From NCBI GenBank assembly GCA_964569795.1, contig CAZMVB010000024.1, positions 1-60,593 of the forward strand: 60,593 nt of DNA, read 5' to 3'. This DNA is from JAHJDS01 sp964569795. GTDB lineage: Bacteria > Desulfobacterota > Desulfarculia > Desulfarculales > JAHJDS01. Below are positions 16,515-25,434 of this stretch, piece by piece. Below the pieces are notes generated by a model that did not search any database, was not told the origin of the DNA, and worked only from the letters and a program-made list of their open reading frames with translations. Numbering within the stretch: the first letter of the stretch is position 1; each line of letters begins with the position of its first letter. The position numbers and the translations under genes are program-made.

Positions 16515-17705
16515 TCAGCGGGGGGCCCGCCAGCCGGTGATGGGCACCAGGCGCCGGTTCTTGACGTCCGCCTTGAACAGCTTGACCATCTTCGGCGGGG
16601 CGTGATTGGTGGAGGTGTAGGTCACCGGGGGCAGGACGCCGCCGGTCTTGAAGTTCTTAAACGTCTCCAGGGCCTTTCTCAGGGTGTCGGGGGTCAGGTT
16701 CTTACCGGCCCGCTTGAGGGCCTCGACCCAGAGCATGGCCTGGCCCACGCCCACGGTGTAGAGGCTGGTCAGCTTGGGCTTGCGGTGATACTTCTTGGCC
16801 AGCATCCGGACCAGCTTCATGCCCGGGGAGTTGTCCGACCAGCCGCCCGCGAAGTTGGCCCCGATGTAGTTCTTGGCCGCCTCGCCGCAGGCCTTGACCA
16901 GAAGGTCGTCGGTCGCCCAGTTGAAGCTGAAGACCTTGGGCCAGTAGTCGTACTTCTGGGCGGTCTTGAGGAAGGTGATCATCGGCGGCAGCAGGTTGAC
17001 GGTGATGACGATGTTGGCCCGGGCCTTCTTGAGGGCCAGGACCTGGGACGAGGCGTCCACGGCGCCGGTGGGCAGGACCACCTCGGCGACGATGGGCAGG
17101 CCGTACTTCTTGCACCGGGCCCTGATGGCGTAGAGGCCCTTCTTGCCATACTCTTTCTTGGTGTACACCACGCCGATGCGGGGGTTCTTCATCTTCAGGT
17201 CATACTTGATGTAATCGACGATGACCTGGTACTGCCACTCGTACAGGGCGCCCAGGGCGAAGATGTAGGGATTGAAGGGCTTGAAGAACTCCAGGGCCAT
17301 GGCGTTGGGGATGTTGACGATCTTGTAGCGCTTGATGGCGTGTAGGTTGGCGATGGTCTGGTTGGTGCCGCCGGTGGTCATGATCGTCAGGACCTTGTCC
17401 AGGGCGATGAGCTTCTTGACCGCGACCACGGATTTGGGGGCCGAGAAGCCGTCGTCCTCCCAGATGACCTTGACCTTGCGGCCGTTGATGCCGCCGTGCT
17501 CGTTGACGTAGCGGAAGTAGTCGATCAACCCCCAGCCGTTGGGCAGGCCCAGGGCGGCCACCGGTCCGGTCTTGACCAGGACCAGCCCCAGTTTGATCTG
17601 CTTGTTGGTCACGCCGCGGCTGGCGGCCAGGGCCACCCCGGCGGTCAGGCCGATGACCAGGACGGCCACCACCAGCCACACCAGACGGTTCGGTTTGGAT
17701 CTCAT
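16515..17705 (-). CDS. Branched-chain-type ABC transporter substrate-binding protein
   Basis: A 396-aa periplasmic binding protein of the LivJ/LivK superfamily (Peripla_BP_6). Signal peptide at residues 1-28 (Arg/Lys start, hydrophobic core ending in ALA). The mature part starts SRGVTNKQIKLGL, then LGLPNGWGLIDYFRYVNEHGGINGRK, the classic family entry, and later IGVVYTKKEYGKKGL at the domain cross-over. I chose the ATG at 17705 because GGGAGGGG lies just upstream. It is the last gene of the operon. Since the operon also contains an acyl-CoA ligase and thiolase, the ligand is more likely a carboxylic or aromatic acid than an amino acid (inference from context). Confidence 0.9.
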   Translation of the reverse strand: MRSKPNRLVWLVVAVLVIGLTAGVALAASRGVTNKQIKLGLVLVKTGPVAALGLPNGWGLIDYFRYVNEHGGINGRKVKVIWEDDGFSAPKSVVAVKKLIALDKVLTIMTTGGTNQTIANLHAIKRYKIVNIPNAMALEFFKPFNPYIFALGALYEWQYQVIVDYIKYDLKMKNPRIGVVYTKKEYGKKGLYAIRARCKKYGLPIVAEVVLPTGAVDASSQVLALKKARANIVITVNLLPPMITFLKTAQKYDYWPKVFSFNWATDDLLVKACGEAAKNYIGANFAGGWSDNSPGMKLVRMLAKKYHRKPKLTSLYTVGVGQAMLWVEALKRAGKNLTPDTLRKALETFKNFKTGGVLPPVTYTSTNHAPPKMVKLFKADVKNRRLVPITGWRAPR

Positions 17706-17772
17706 CTTTCCCCTCCCTGTCAGGTTGATATTCATTCAATCAACGGCCGGCCCCAGACCGGCCCGGATTGCC

Positions 17773-18849
17773 TCAGTAGGTGAACGGCCAGTTCTTGAAG
17801 CCGATCTTGATCCGCTGCCAGATGGCGTTGAGACCTCCGGGCTCAAAGATCAAGAAGAGCATGATCAGCAGCCCGAAGGCGGCCACCTTCCATTCTTCGT
17901 TATAGGCCCCCTTCAGGCCTGGAATCAACTGGGCCACCAGGTCGAGCCCCGCCTTGAGCAGCTCGGGGACCTGGATGATGAAGATCGCCCCGAAAATCGA
18001 GCCCAGGACGCTGCCCAGGCCGCCGACGATGATCACGGCCAGGTACTCGACCGACTGGAGGATGGTGAACTGCTCGCCCTGGACGTGGCCCATGATGTAG
18101 GCGTACAGGCCGCCGGCCACGCCGGCGTAAAAGGAGCTGAGGGCGAAGGCCAGGACCTTGTACCCGGTCAGGTTGACCCCGACCACCTCGGCGGCCACGT
18201 CCCGGTCCCGGATGGCGATGAAGGCCCGGCCCACCCGGGTGCGGAGAATGTTCTTGGCGGTGATGATCACCAGGGCGGTGACGGCCATCATGAAAAAGTA
18301 TCTGCCCTGGTCGGTGTCCAGGACCATCCCGAAAACCTTCAGGTCGGGCATCTGCAGGCCCCGGGGCCCGCCGGTCACCGCGTCCCAGGACAAAAAGACG
18401 TGCTCCATCACCTCGCCGAAGGCCATGGTGGCCATGGCCAGGTACAGGCCCTTGAGCCGGAGACAGGGAATCCCCAGCAGCAACCCGATCGCCGCCGCCG
18501 CCAGACCGCCGGCCGGCAGGGTGAACAGCCAGGCCAGACCCCAGTGGCCGATAAAGGTGCCGTGCAGGGCCTGGCCGACGATGGTCGCCGTGAAGGCCCC
18601 GATGGCCACGAACGAGGCGTGGGCCAGCGAGATCTGACCGCTGGACCCGGTCAGGATATTGAGGCCGATGGCCGCCACCGCATACATGCAGGTCTGGTTG
18701 ATCAGGATGATGATGTAGTCGTCGCTGACAAAGGGCAATATCAGCAGGGCAACGATGAAGGCCGCCATCCAGGCCTTGGACCAGATGGTGTTTAATAGCT
18801 TGATGTCCTCGTGGTAGCTCTCGCGGAAGGTCTTGCTGCGGACGGCCAT
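17773..18849 (-). CDS. livM: Branched-chain-type ABC transporter permease LivM
   Basis: A 358-aa inner-membrane permease with about nine or ten hydrophobic spans. The family signature is clear: ILTGSSGQISLAHASFVAIGA near residue 65 and RVGRAFIAIRDRDVAAEVVGVN near 210, which is the cytoplasmic EAA-like coupling loop. It starts three bases after the stop of the partner permease gene. It forms the heterodimeric channel with LivH. The symbol is by family; the substrate is not known. Confidence 0.9.
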   Translation of the reverse strand: MAVRSKTFRESYHEDIKLLNTIWSKAWMAAFIVALLILPFVSDDYIIILINQTCMYAVAAIGLNILTGSSGQISLAHASFVAIGAFTATIVGQALHGTFIGHWGLAWLFTLPAGGLAAAAIGLLLGIPCLRLKGLYLAMATMAFGEVMEHVFLSWDAVTGGPRGLQMPDLKVFGMVLDTDQGRYFFMMAVTALVIITAKNILRTRVGRAFIAIRDRDVAAEVVGVNLTGYKVLAFALSSFYAGVAGGLYAYIMGHVQGEQFTILQSVEYLAVIIVGGLGSVLGSIFGAIFIIQVPELLKAGLDLVAQLIPGLKGAYNEEWKVAAFGLLIMLFLIFEPGGLNAIWQRIKIGFKNWPFTY

Positions 18850-18852
18850 GGC

Positions 18853-19839
18853 CTAGACCCTCTCCACTTCCTTGGTGCCGAACAGGCCGTAGGGCCTGAT
18901 CATCAGCACCAGGAACAGGATGACGAAGGGGACCACGTTCTTGAGACCCCCGCCCAGGACCGGCACGCTTTCCAGATATCCCCCGGCCAGGTTCTCCAGG
19001 ACGCCGATGGTCAGCCCGCCGATGATCGCCCCGGGCACGGACTCCAGGCCGCCCAGGATGATCGCCGGAAAGGCGCTGATGGCCACGAAGGACAGGCCGA
19101 CGTTCAGGACCATGACGTTGGCCAGGAAGATGCCGGCCGCGCCGGCGATGACAAACGACAGACCCCAGGTCAGGGCCGAGACCCGCTTGATGTTGACCCC
19201 CATCAGGCTGGCCGTCTCCAGGTCGGTGGCCGTGGCCCGCATGCCCAGGCCCAGCCGGCCGAACTTGAAGAAGATGAAGAAGATGATCATCAGCCCGAAG
19301 GAGACGATCATCGACCACATGTGGGTATATCGCAGGATGATACCCTTGAACTGCCAGAACTGGTCGGCAAAGGGGGCGGACAGCATCGACCAGACGTCGG
19401 GGTGGATTGAGAGGTAGATCCCGATCTCCAGGGGCCGGTTTGGAAAGGGGTTGGGGAAGACATAGTTGTAGGGCCCGAAGACGATCCCGGCCATGCTCCG
19501 CAGGAAGATGCTCAGGCCGATGGTCACCATGACCACGGCGAAGATCGGCTCGCCGATCATCGGCCGGATGACCAGCCGCTCGGTGACCACGCCCAGCAGG
19601 GCCGAGACGACCACGGTGGCGATAATCGCCGCCAGGAAGGCGATCTCGGGGGTCACGCCCTTGCCCAGGGCCCACTTGGCCACGTAGTAGGCCACAAAGG
19701 CGGCGACCATGATCGCCTCGCCCTGGGCGAAGTTGATCACCCCGGTCCCCTTGTAGATCAGGACGAACCCCAGGGCGACCAGGGCGTAGAGACTGCCCAC
19801 CGCCAGGCCGCTGATGAACAGGTTCAGAAAGTAGAGCAA
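18853..19839 (-). CDS. livH: Branched-chain-type ABC transporter permease LivH
   Basis: A 328-aa permease with eight or so membrane spans. Family marks are ALVALGFVLIYKGTGVINFAQGE near the N-terminus and LGMRATATDLETASLMGVN in the coupling loop. The start is a TTG (19839) preceded by GGGGAGGACCGA. It sits 31 bases downstream of the acyl-CoA ligase gene and directly before livM in transcription order, so the ligase is embedded between the ATPase and permease genes of one transporter. Confidence 0.9.
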   Translation of the reverse strand: MLYFLNLFISGLAVGSLYALVALGFVLIYKGTGVINFAQGEAIMVAAFVAYYVAKWALGKGVTPEIAFLAAIIATVVVSALLGVVTERLVIRPMIGEPIFAVVMVTIGLSIFLRSMAGIVFGPYNYVFPNPFPNRPLEIGIYLSIHPDVWSMLSAPFADQFWQFKGIILRYTHMWSMIVSFGLMIIFFIFFKFGRLGLGMRATATDLETASLMGVNIKRVSALTWGLSFVIAGAAGIFLANVMVLNVGLSFVAISAFPAIILGGLESVPGAIIGGLTIGVLENLAGGYLESVPVLGGGLKNVVPFVILFLVLMIRPYGLFGTKEVERV

Positions 19840-19870
19840 TCGGTCCTCCCCGCTCCGGGTGCGGATGGGC

Positions 19871-21691
19871 TCAATACAAGGCCTTGATCAGGTCGCCGAA
19901 CTTCTTCTCGATGGTCGAGCGCCGGACCTTCATCGTGGCCGTCACCTCGTCGTCGTCCTGGTCCAGCTCCTTGGTCAGGATGGCGAATTTCTTGATCTGC
20001 TCGACCCGGGCCAGGGTCCCATTGACCCGGTCCACCTCCTGCTGGATCAGGCCGTGGATCGCCTCGTTTTCGGCCAGGGACCTGTAGGTGGTGAAGGCGA
20101 TGCCCCGCTCCTGGGCCCAGTCGGAGACGTTGTCCAGCTCGAGCTGGATCAGGCAGACCAGGTACTTCCGGCCGTCGCCGATGACGATCGCCTCCTTGAC
20201 AAAGGGGCTGAACTTGAGCTTGTTCTCGATCTCGGACGGGGCGATGTTCTTGCCGTAGGCGTTGATGATCAGGTCCTTCTTGCGGTCCACGATCCGCAAC
20301 TGGCCCTCGGGGGAGAACTCGCCCACGTCCCCGGTCCTGAGCCAGCCGTCGTCGGTGAAGGTCGTGGCGCTCTCGGCCTCGCGGCGGTAATAGCCCTTGA
20401 AGACCGCCTCGCCCTTGAGCATGATCTCGCCGTCCTCGGCCAGCTTCAGCTCCATGCCGGGGATGGGGTAGCCGACCTGGCCGATCCGGACGTCGTCGGT
20501 CGCGGGGATGACGCTCATGCCGGCGCACTCGGTCATGCCGAAGCACTCCCGGACGGGCACGCCGATGGCGTGGTAGAAGCGGAGCAGGTCGTGGGACAGG
20601 GGCGCCGCGCCGGAGAAGAAGGTCCGGCCGTTGAGCAGGCCCAGGGAATTGACCAGGGCCCGGAAAAGGAGGACGTGCCCCATGGCCCGCAGCAGCCGCC
20701 AGTACCAGGGCACCGGCCGGCCGGTCAGGCGCAGTCCGGCCACCTTGAGTCCGACGGGCATCACCGCCCGGAACACCCAGCGCTTGAAGAACATGGCGTC
20801 CTTGATCCGGATGTAGATCGTCGAGTGCATCTTCTCCCAGATGCGGGGCACGGTCAGAAAGGCGCTCGGCGAGATCTCCCGCAGGTCGTCCTGGAGGGTG
20901 GCCACCGACTCGGCGAAGTTGATGGTGCAGCCGGCCCACATGGGGAAGATGAGCGAAAAACTGCGCTCGGCAATGTGGCACAGGGGCAGGGCCGAGACCA
21001 GGGTGTCCCGGTCGGATAGGGGCATGACCTGGCTCAGGCCGTCGATCATGGCCACCATGTTGCGCTGGGTGATCATCGCCCCCTTGGGGTGGCCGGTGGT
21101 CCCCGAGGTGTAAACCATGATCCCCACGTCCTCTGGCCGGGTGGCGTCCACCAACCGGTCGAACTCCTCGGGGTCGGCCCGGTGGCGCCTCTCGCCCAGG
21201 CCTTCGACCTGGTCGAAGCTGAGGATCATCGGGTCGGTGTAGTTGCGGAGGCCCTTCATGTCCACGACGATGATCTTCTGCAAGAGGGGCAGGCGGTCCT
21301 TGATCTCCAGGATCTTGTCCACCTGCTCCTGGTCGCCGCAGACCACGAAGCTGGTGTCCGAGTTCTCCAGGACGTAGTGGACCTGCTCGGCGACGTTGGT
21401 CGGATAGACCCCGACCGAGACCGCCCGGAGGGACTGGGCGGCCAGATCGGCGTAGAGCCACTCGGGGGTGTTGTCCCCCAGGATGGAGATGTTGCCCCGG
21501 GAGTCCAGGAACCCCAGCTCCAGGAGCCCCAGGGCGAAATTCCGGACGTGGGCCCAGTAGTCGTTCCAGGAGATCCGCTGCCAGATGCCCAGGTCCTTTT
21601 CCCGGAGGGCCACCCGGTCCCCGTAGCGGGCCACGTTGCGCCGGAAAAGCTGGGGGACGGTCCAGTCCCGCTTGGCGGCGTCTAGTCCCAT
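19871..21691 (-). CDS. Long-chain-type AMP-forming acyl-CoA synthetase embedded in the transporter operon
   Basis: A 606-aa adenylate-forming ligase of the long-chain acyl-CoA synthetase (FAA1-like) branch. Motifs: the P-loop-like IMVYTSGTTGHPKGA near residue 200, the A5 motif ECFGMTECAG near 375, the TGDVGEFSPEGQLRIVDRKKDLI region near 445-470 with the hinge, and a C-terminal Lys in MKVRRSTIEKKF. It would activate an imported carboxylic acid to its CoA ester at the membrane (vectorial acylation). Its start overlaps the end of the LivG gene by 10 bases, so it is coupled to the transporter ATPase. Confidence 0.93.
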   Translation of the reverse strand: MGLDAAKRDWTVPQLFRRNVARYGDRVALREKDLGIWQRISWNDYWAHVRNFALGLLELGFLDSRGNISILGDNTPEWLYADLAAQSLRAVSVGVYPTNVAEQVHYVLENSDTSFVVCGDQEQVDKILEIKDRLPLLQKIIVVDMKGLRNYTDPMILSFDQVEGLGERRHRADPEEFDRLVDATRPEDVGIMVYTSGTTGHPKGAMITQRNMVAMIDGLSQVMPLSDRDTLVSALPLCHIAERSFSLIFPMWAGCTINFAESVATLQDDLREISPSAFLTVPRIWEKMHSTIYIRIKDAMFFKRWVFRAVMPVGLKVAGLRLTGRPVPWYWRLLRAMGHVLLFRALVNSLGLLNGRTFFSGAAPLSHDLLRFYHAIGVPVRECFGMTECAGMSVIPATDDVRIGQVGYPIPGMELKLAEDGEIMLKGEAVFKGYYRREAESATTFTDDGWLRTGDVGEFSPEGQLRIVDRKKDLIINAYGKNIAPSEIENKLKFSPFVKEAIVIGDGRKYLVCLIQLELDNVSDWAQERGIAFTTYRSLAENEAIHGLIQQEVDRVNGTLARVEQIKKFAILTKELDQDDDEVTATMKVRRSTIEKKFGDLIKALY

Positions 21692-22455
21692 GACTCCTCT
21701 TCACCCTCGCCCAGGTAGGCCTCGATCACCGCCGGATCGGCCTGGACCATGGCCGGCGTGCCGTCGGCGATGAGCCGCCCGAAGTCCAGGACGCTGACCT
21801 GATCGGCGATGTCCATGACCACCCCCATGTCGTGCTCGACCATGAAGATGGTCACCCCCAGCTCCTCCTTGATGTCCAGGACGAACCGGGCGATGTCCTC
21901 GGTCTCCTCGACGTTCATCCCGGCCGCCGGCTCGTCCAGGAGCAGCATCTTGGGGTCGTTGGCCAGGGCCCGGCCCAGCTCGACCCGTTTCTGGATGCCG
22001 TAGGGCAGCGAACCCACGGGGGCCTTGCGGACCTTCTCGATCTCCAAAAAGTCGATGATCTCCTCGACCCGGAGGCGGTTGTCGATCTCCTCGTGCAGGG
22101 CCCGGCCGTAGAACAGGGCCCCGGAAAGCACCCCGGAGCGCATGTGCCGGTGCCGGCCCAGCAGCAGGTTGTCGATGACGCTCATGTGCTTGAACAGCTC
22201 GATGTTCTGGAAGGTCCGGGCGATGCCCAGGCCGGCGATCCGGTGGGGCTTCATCCGGCGCAGGGATTTGCCCTCGAAATAGACCTGGCCCGAGGTGGGG
22301 CGGTAGAGGCCGCAGACGACGTTGAACAGCGAGGTCTTGCCCGCCCCGTTGGGTCCGATCAGGGCGTGGATCCGCCCGGGCTCGACCTGGAAACTGACGC
22401 CGCTCAGGGCGTTGATGCCCCCGAAACTCAGGCTCAGGTCCTCGATGAGCAGCAC
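21682..22455 (-). CDS. livG: Branched-chain-type ABC transporter ATPase LivG
   Basis: A 257-aa ABC ATPase: Walker A GPNGAGKTSLF (about 32-42), the Q-loop region, the H-loop EHDMGVVMD and Walker B MLLLDEPAAGMN. The family's signature motif is weak here (GSLPYGIQKRVELGRALA in place of LSYGQQ...), as is common in LivG. It starts at a GTG after AGGGGGGATC. LivG pairs with LivF to drive the LivHM channel. Confidence 0.92.
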   Translation of the reverse strand: MLLIEDLSLSFGGINALSGVSFQVEPGRIHALIGPNGAGKTSLFNVVCGLYRPTSGQVYFEGKSLRRMKPHRIAGLGIARTFQNIELFKHMSVIDNLLLGRHRHMRSGVLSGALFYGRALHEEIDNRLRVEEIIDFLEIEKVRKAPVGSLPYGIQKRVELGRALANDPKMLLLDEPAAGMNVEETEDIARFVLDIKEELGVTIFMVEHDMGVVMDIADQVSVLDFGRLIADGTPAMVQADPAVIEAYLGEGEEESWD

Positions 22456-22464
22456 GATCCCCCC

Positions 22465-23259
22465 TCAGGACAGCCAGCGCTTGCGGCGCTTGTAGTGCTT
22501 GACGTCGGCGTAACTCTTGCGGCCGGCCTCGTCGGTCATCCCCAGGTAGAATTCCTGGACGTCCTCGTTCTCCTTGAGGGCCCGGCAGGGACCGTCCAGG
22601 ACGATGCGGCCGTTTTCCATGATGTAGCCGTAGGCGGCAAAGGACAGGGCCAGGCGGGCGTTCTGCTCGACCAGGAGCAGGGCCGTGCCCTGCTCCCGGT
22701 TGATCCGGCGGAGGATGGTGAAGATGCTGCGGACCACCAGGGGGGCCAGGCCCAGGGACGGCTCGTCAAGCATGATCAGCCGGGGCCTGGACATCAGGGC
22801 CCGGCCCACGGCGACCATCTGCTGCTCGCCCCCGGACAGATACACCGCCCGCTGGGACCGCCGCTCGGCCAGGATGGGGAAGTAGTCGAAGACCAGGTCC
22901 AGGTCGGCCCGGACCTGGTTCCGGTCCCGGCGGGCGAAGGCCCCGACCATCAGGTTTTCGAGGACCGACAGGTCGTGAAAGATGCGCCGGCCCTCGGGGA
23001 CCATGGAGATGCCCCGCCGGACGATCCGGTCCGGGTCCAGGTGGTGGATCGGCTGGCCCTCCCAGGCGATGGTCCCGCCCTCCAGCTCGCCGTTCTGCAG
23101 CTTCAGCAGTCCGGCCACGGTCTTGAGGGTGGTCGTCTTGCCGGCCCCGTTGGCCCCCAGCAGGGCGACGATGCCCCCCTCGGGCACCTCGAGTGAGATG
23201 CCCTTGAGGACCAGGATGACGTCGTTGTAAACGACCTCGATGTTGTTCACTTCCAGCAT
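22465..23259 (-). CDS. livF: Branched-chain-type ABC transporter ATPase LivF
   Basis: A 264-aa ABC ATPase with Walker A GANGAGKTTTLK, signature YLSGGEQQMVAVGRALM, Walker B LIMLDEPSLGLAP and H-loop region LLVEQNARLAL. It is somewhat longer than most LivF proteins because of a basic C-terminal tail (SYADVKHYKRRKRWLS). The ATG at 23259 was preferred over an adjacent TTG. It is the first transporter gene of the operon, downstream of the thiolase. Confidence 0.92.
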   Translation of the reverse strand: MLEVNNIEVVYNDVILVLKGISLEVPEGGIVALLGANGAGKTTTLKTVAGLLKLQNGELEGGTIAWEGQPIHHLDPDRIVRRGISMVPEGRRIFHDLSVLENLMVGAFARRDRNQVRADLDLVFDYFPILAERRSQRAVYLSGGEQQMVAVGRALMSRPRLIMLDEPSLGLAPLVVRSIFTILRRINREQGTALLLVEQNARLALSFAAYGYIMENGRIVLDGPCRALKENEDVQEFYLGMTDEAGRKSYADVKHYKRRKRWLS

Positions 23260-23305
23260 CAAAACCCCGTTGGCCGGCGGCGGCCGGCGGCGGCTGGGGC
23301 GGCCC

Positions 23306-24487
23306 TCAGCGCTCGATCATCACCGCCGTGCCCACGCCTCCCCCGGCGCACAGCCCGGCCACGCCCCGGGACAGGTCCTGGCGGGCCAGTTCGTGATACA
23401 GGGTGACGATCATCCGGGCCCCGGTGCAGCCCACCGGATGGCCCAGCGAGATACCGGAGCCGTTGACGTTGGTCTTGGCCCGGTCCAGGCCCAGTTCCCG
23501 CTCGCAGGCCAGGTAGTAGGAGGCAAAGGCCTCGTTGACCTCGAACAGATCCACCTGGTCCAGGGTCTGGCCGGACCGGTCCAAGACGTCCCGGATGGCC
23601 GGGACCGAGGCCAGGCCCACGTAATGGGGGTCCACGGCCTTGGTGCTGACGGCGGCCAGCCGGGCCAGGGTCGGCCGGCCCAGCTCCTTGACCTTGTCCT
23701 CCGAGGCCAGGACCACCGCCGCCGCCCCGTCGTTCAGGCTGGAGGCGTTGCCGGCGGTGACCGTGCCGCCCTCCTTGAAGGCCGGCGTCAGCCGGGCCAG
23801 GGCCTCGAGGGTCACGTCCGGCCGGGGGTTCTCGTCAATGTCCACGGTCTTGGTCCGGCCCTTGCCCGCCGGGGCCTCGACCGGGACGATCTCCCGCGTG
23901 AAACGCCCCTCGGCCACGGCCCGGCCGGCCCGCCGGTGGCTGGCCAGGGCCAGCTCGTCCTGTTCCTCCCGGCTGAACTCGTATTTTTCGGCCAGCCGCT
24001 CGGCGGCCAGGCCCATGCCCCCGCCGACCGGATACTCCTGCATGGCCGACCACAACAGGTCAATGGTCCGGGCGTGACGCAGCCGCTGCCCCCAGCGGGC
24101 GAAGTCCTGGATGTAGGGGACGTTGCTCATGGACTCGACCCCGCCGGCGACGATGACCTCGGCCACCCCCTGGGCGATGGTCAAGTACCCCAGGATGACG
24201 GCCTGCATGGCCGACGAGCAGGCGCAGTTGATGGTGTAGGCCGGCACCTCGTAGGGCAGGCCCAGCAGCAGCGAGGCGATCCGGGCCACGTTCTGCTCCA
24301 GGGGGGCGAAGCAGGCGCCCAGGATCACCTGATCGACCTGGTCGTATTCCAGCTTGGCCCGGGCGACGGCCTCGCCGATCACCTTTTGGCTCAGGTCCAA
24401 GGGCTTGAGGCCGCGCAGCGAACCGCCGAACACCCCGATCGGTGTCCGGACCGCGCTGACCAGATATACCTGGCGTGACATGACCAT
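23306..24487 (-). CDS. Acetyl-CoA C-acetyltransferase (thiolase)
   Basis: A thiolase-family enzyme of about 390 aa. The nucleophilic Cys lies in TINCACSSAMQAV near residue 90, where most thiolases have VCGSG, and the C-terminal catalytic motifs are NVNGSGISLGHPVGCTGARM and GLCAGGGVGTAVMIER, with the His and second Cys in place. NEAFASYY is also seen. It would cleave 3-ketoacyl-CoA or condense acetyl-CoA. Two start ATGs are possible (24487 and 24481); the MSRQVYLVSAVRTPIG start of the second is more like the family. It shares the operon with the acyl-CoA ligase and the importer, giving uptake, activation and thiolysis in one unit. Confidence 0.92.
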   Translation of the reverse strand: MVMSRQVYLVSAVRTPIGVFGGSLRGLKPLDLSQKVIGEAVARAKLEYDQVDQVILGACFAPLEQNVARIASLLLGLPYEVPAYTINCACSSAMQAVILGYLTIAQGVAEVIVAGGVESMSNVPYIQDFARWGQRLRHARTIDLLWSAMQEYPVGGGMGLAAERLAEKYEFSREEQDELALASHRRAGRAVAEGRFTREIVPVEAPAGKGRTKTVDIDENPRPDVTLEALARLTPAFKEGGTVTAGNASSLNDGAAAVVLASEDKVKELGRPTLARLAAVSTKAVDPHYVGLASVPAIRDVLDRSGQTLDQVDLFEVNEAFASYYLACERELGLDRAKTNVNGSGISLGHPVGCTGARMIVTLYHELARQDLSRGVAGLCAGGGVGTAVMIER

Positions 24488-24520
24488 GAAACTCCTGGAA
24501 GTCGCCCCGGGGCGGCCGGC

Positions 24521-25171
24521 TCAACCCGGTCCGGGCTCGGGCGGGGAATCCCCCCGGGGCTCGATGCCGTGAAACAACAACTGCCTGAAGGTGCGCACGA
24601 AGTCCGGACCGTCCAGAAAATCGCGGCTGCGCTGCCACTGGAGCAGCACCCCGTCGTGAAAGGCGATGATCACGTGGGCCACGGTCAGGGTGTCCAGGTC
24701 GGCATCGAACACGCCCTGGCTCTTTCCCGTTTCCACCACCCGGTTCAGGAACCGGGCGTACTTGGCGTACAGCCGTCTCAATTCCGAATCGAATTCGTGG
24801 TGGCCGGCCCCCGAGAACTCGGCCGAGACGATGGTCAACAGCAGGCACAGCTCCCGGTTCTGGGCGGCGAACTCGGAGGCGAAGCTGACGAAGCGCTGGA
24901 GCTGGTCCCAGGCCGTGCCCGGAGTGCCGGTCACCTCGGCGATGAGTTCGTCCAGGAATCTGGACTCGAATTCCTTGACCAGGGCCAGGAGCAGATCGTT
25001 CTTGCCGGTGAAGTGGTTGTAGAGGGCGCCCTTGGTCAGGCCGGTGGCCTCGGCGATGGCCGAGATCGAGGTGCCGTGGAAGCCGTGGCGGACGAACAGG
25101 CTGGTGGCCGCCTCGAGGATCCGGGCCACGGTCTGCTGGCTCTGGAGTTTCTTGGTGAGCTGGGGCGCCAC
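24521..25171 (-). CDS. TetR-family transcriptional regulator
   Basis: A 216-aa TetR regulator. The N-terminal HTH (about 12-60) reads RILEAATSLFVRHGFHGTSI, then SAIAEATGLTKGALYNHF, then a KNDLLLAL helix, a textbook TetR_N domain. The helical ligand-binding domain follows (FadR/AcrR-like). It starts at a GTG (25171). It is the promoter-proximal gene of the ligase/thiolase/transporter operon, so it probably represses that operon and is released by an acyl-CoA or the acid itself (inference). The Pro/Gly-rich C-terminus ends 34 bases before the thiolase. Confidence 0.9.
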   Translation of the reverse strand: MAPQLTKKLQSQQTVARILEAATSLFVRHGFHGTSISAIAEATGLTKGALYNHFTGKNDLLLALVKEFESRFLDELIAEVTGTPGTAWDQLQRFVSFASEFAAQNRELCLLLTIVSAEFSGAGHHEFDSELRRLYAKYARFLNRVVETGKSQGVFDADLDTLTVAHVIIAFHDGVLLQWQRSRDFLDGPDFVRTFRQLLFHGIEPRGDSPPEPGPG

Positions 25172-25208
25172 CCCATGTCCCCCCTGTCGCCCCTGACCGT
25201 AATAGATA

Positions 25209-25230
25209 CTGATCGTTCATAATCAATCAG
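25209..25230. promoter_or_regulatory. Imperfect palindrome upstream of tetR, candidate operator
   Basis: CTGATCGTTCA / TAATCAATCAG: two 11-base halves that agree at 8 of 11 positions when one is reverse-complemented. The 22-base site lies 38-59 bases upstream of the regulator's start, in the only AT-rich gap of the operon. Size and position suit a TetR operator for autoregulation. Confidence 0.45.
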
Positions 25231-25434
25231 ACGCGAGGCCGGGTGTCAACCTGTTTTTTGGACCTGAGATTTTGTTCGAGATATATATTTGATTTTATAA
25301 TGTTTTTAGAACAATTGGTCGGAGGGGTTTAAATATAGGCCTGAATGATATAGACGACTTTGGGATACTAAACGATCAGAATCTATCATCCCGGGGCCGG
25401 CCCGCCGGAAAAAATCGATCGGGACCGGGCCAAA

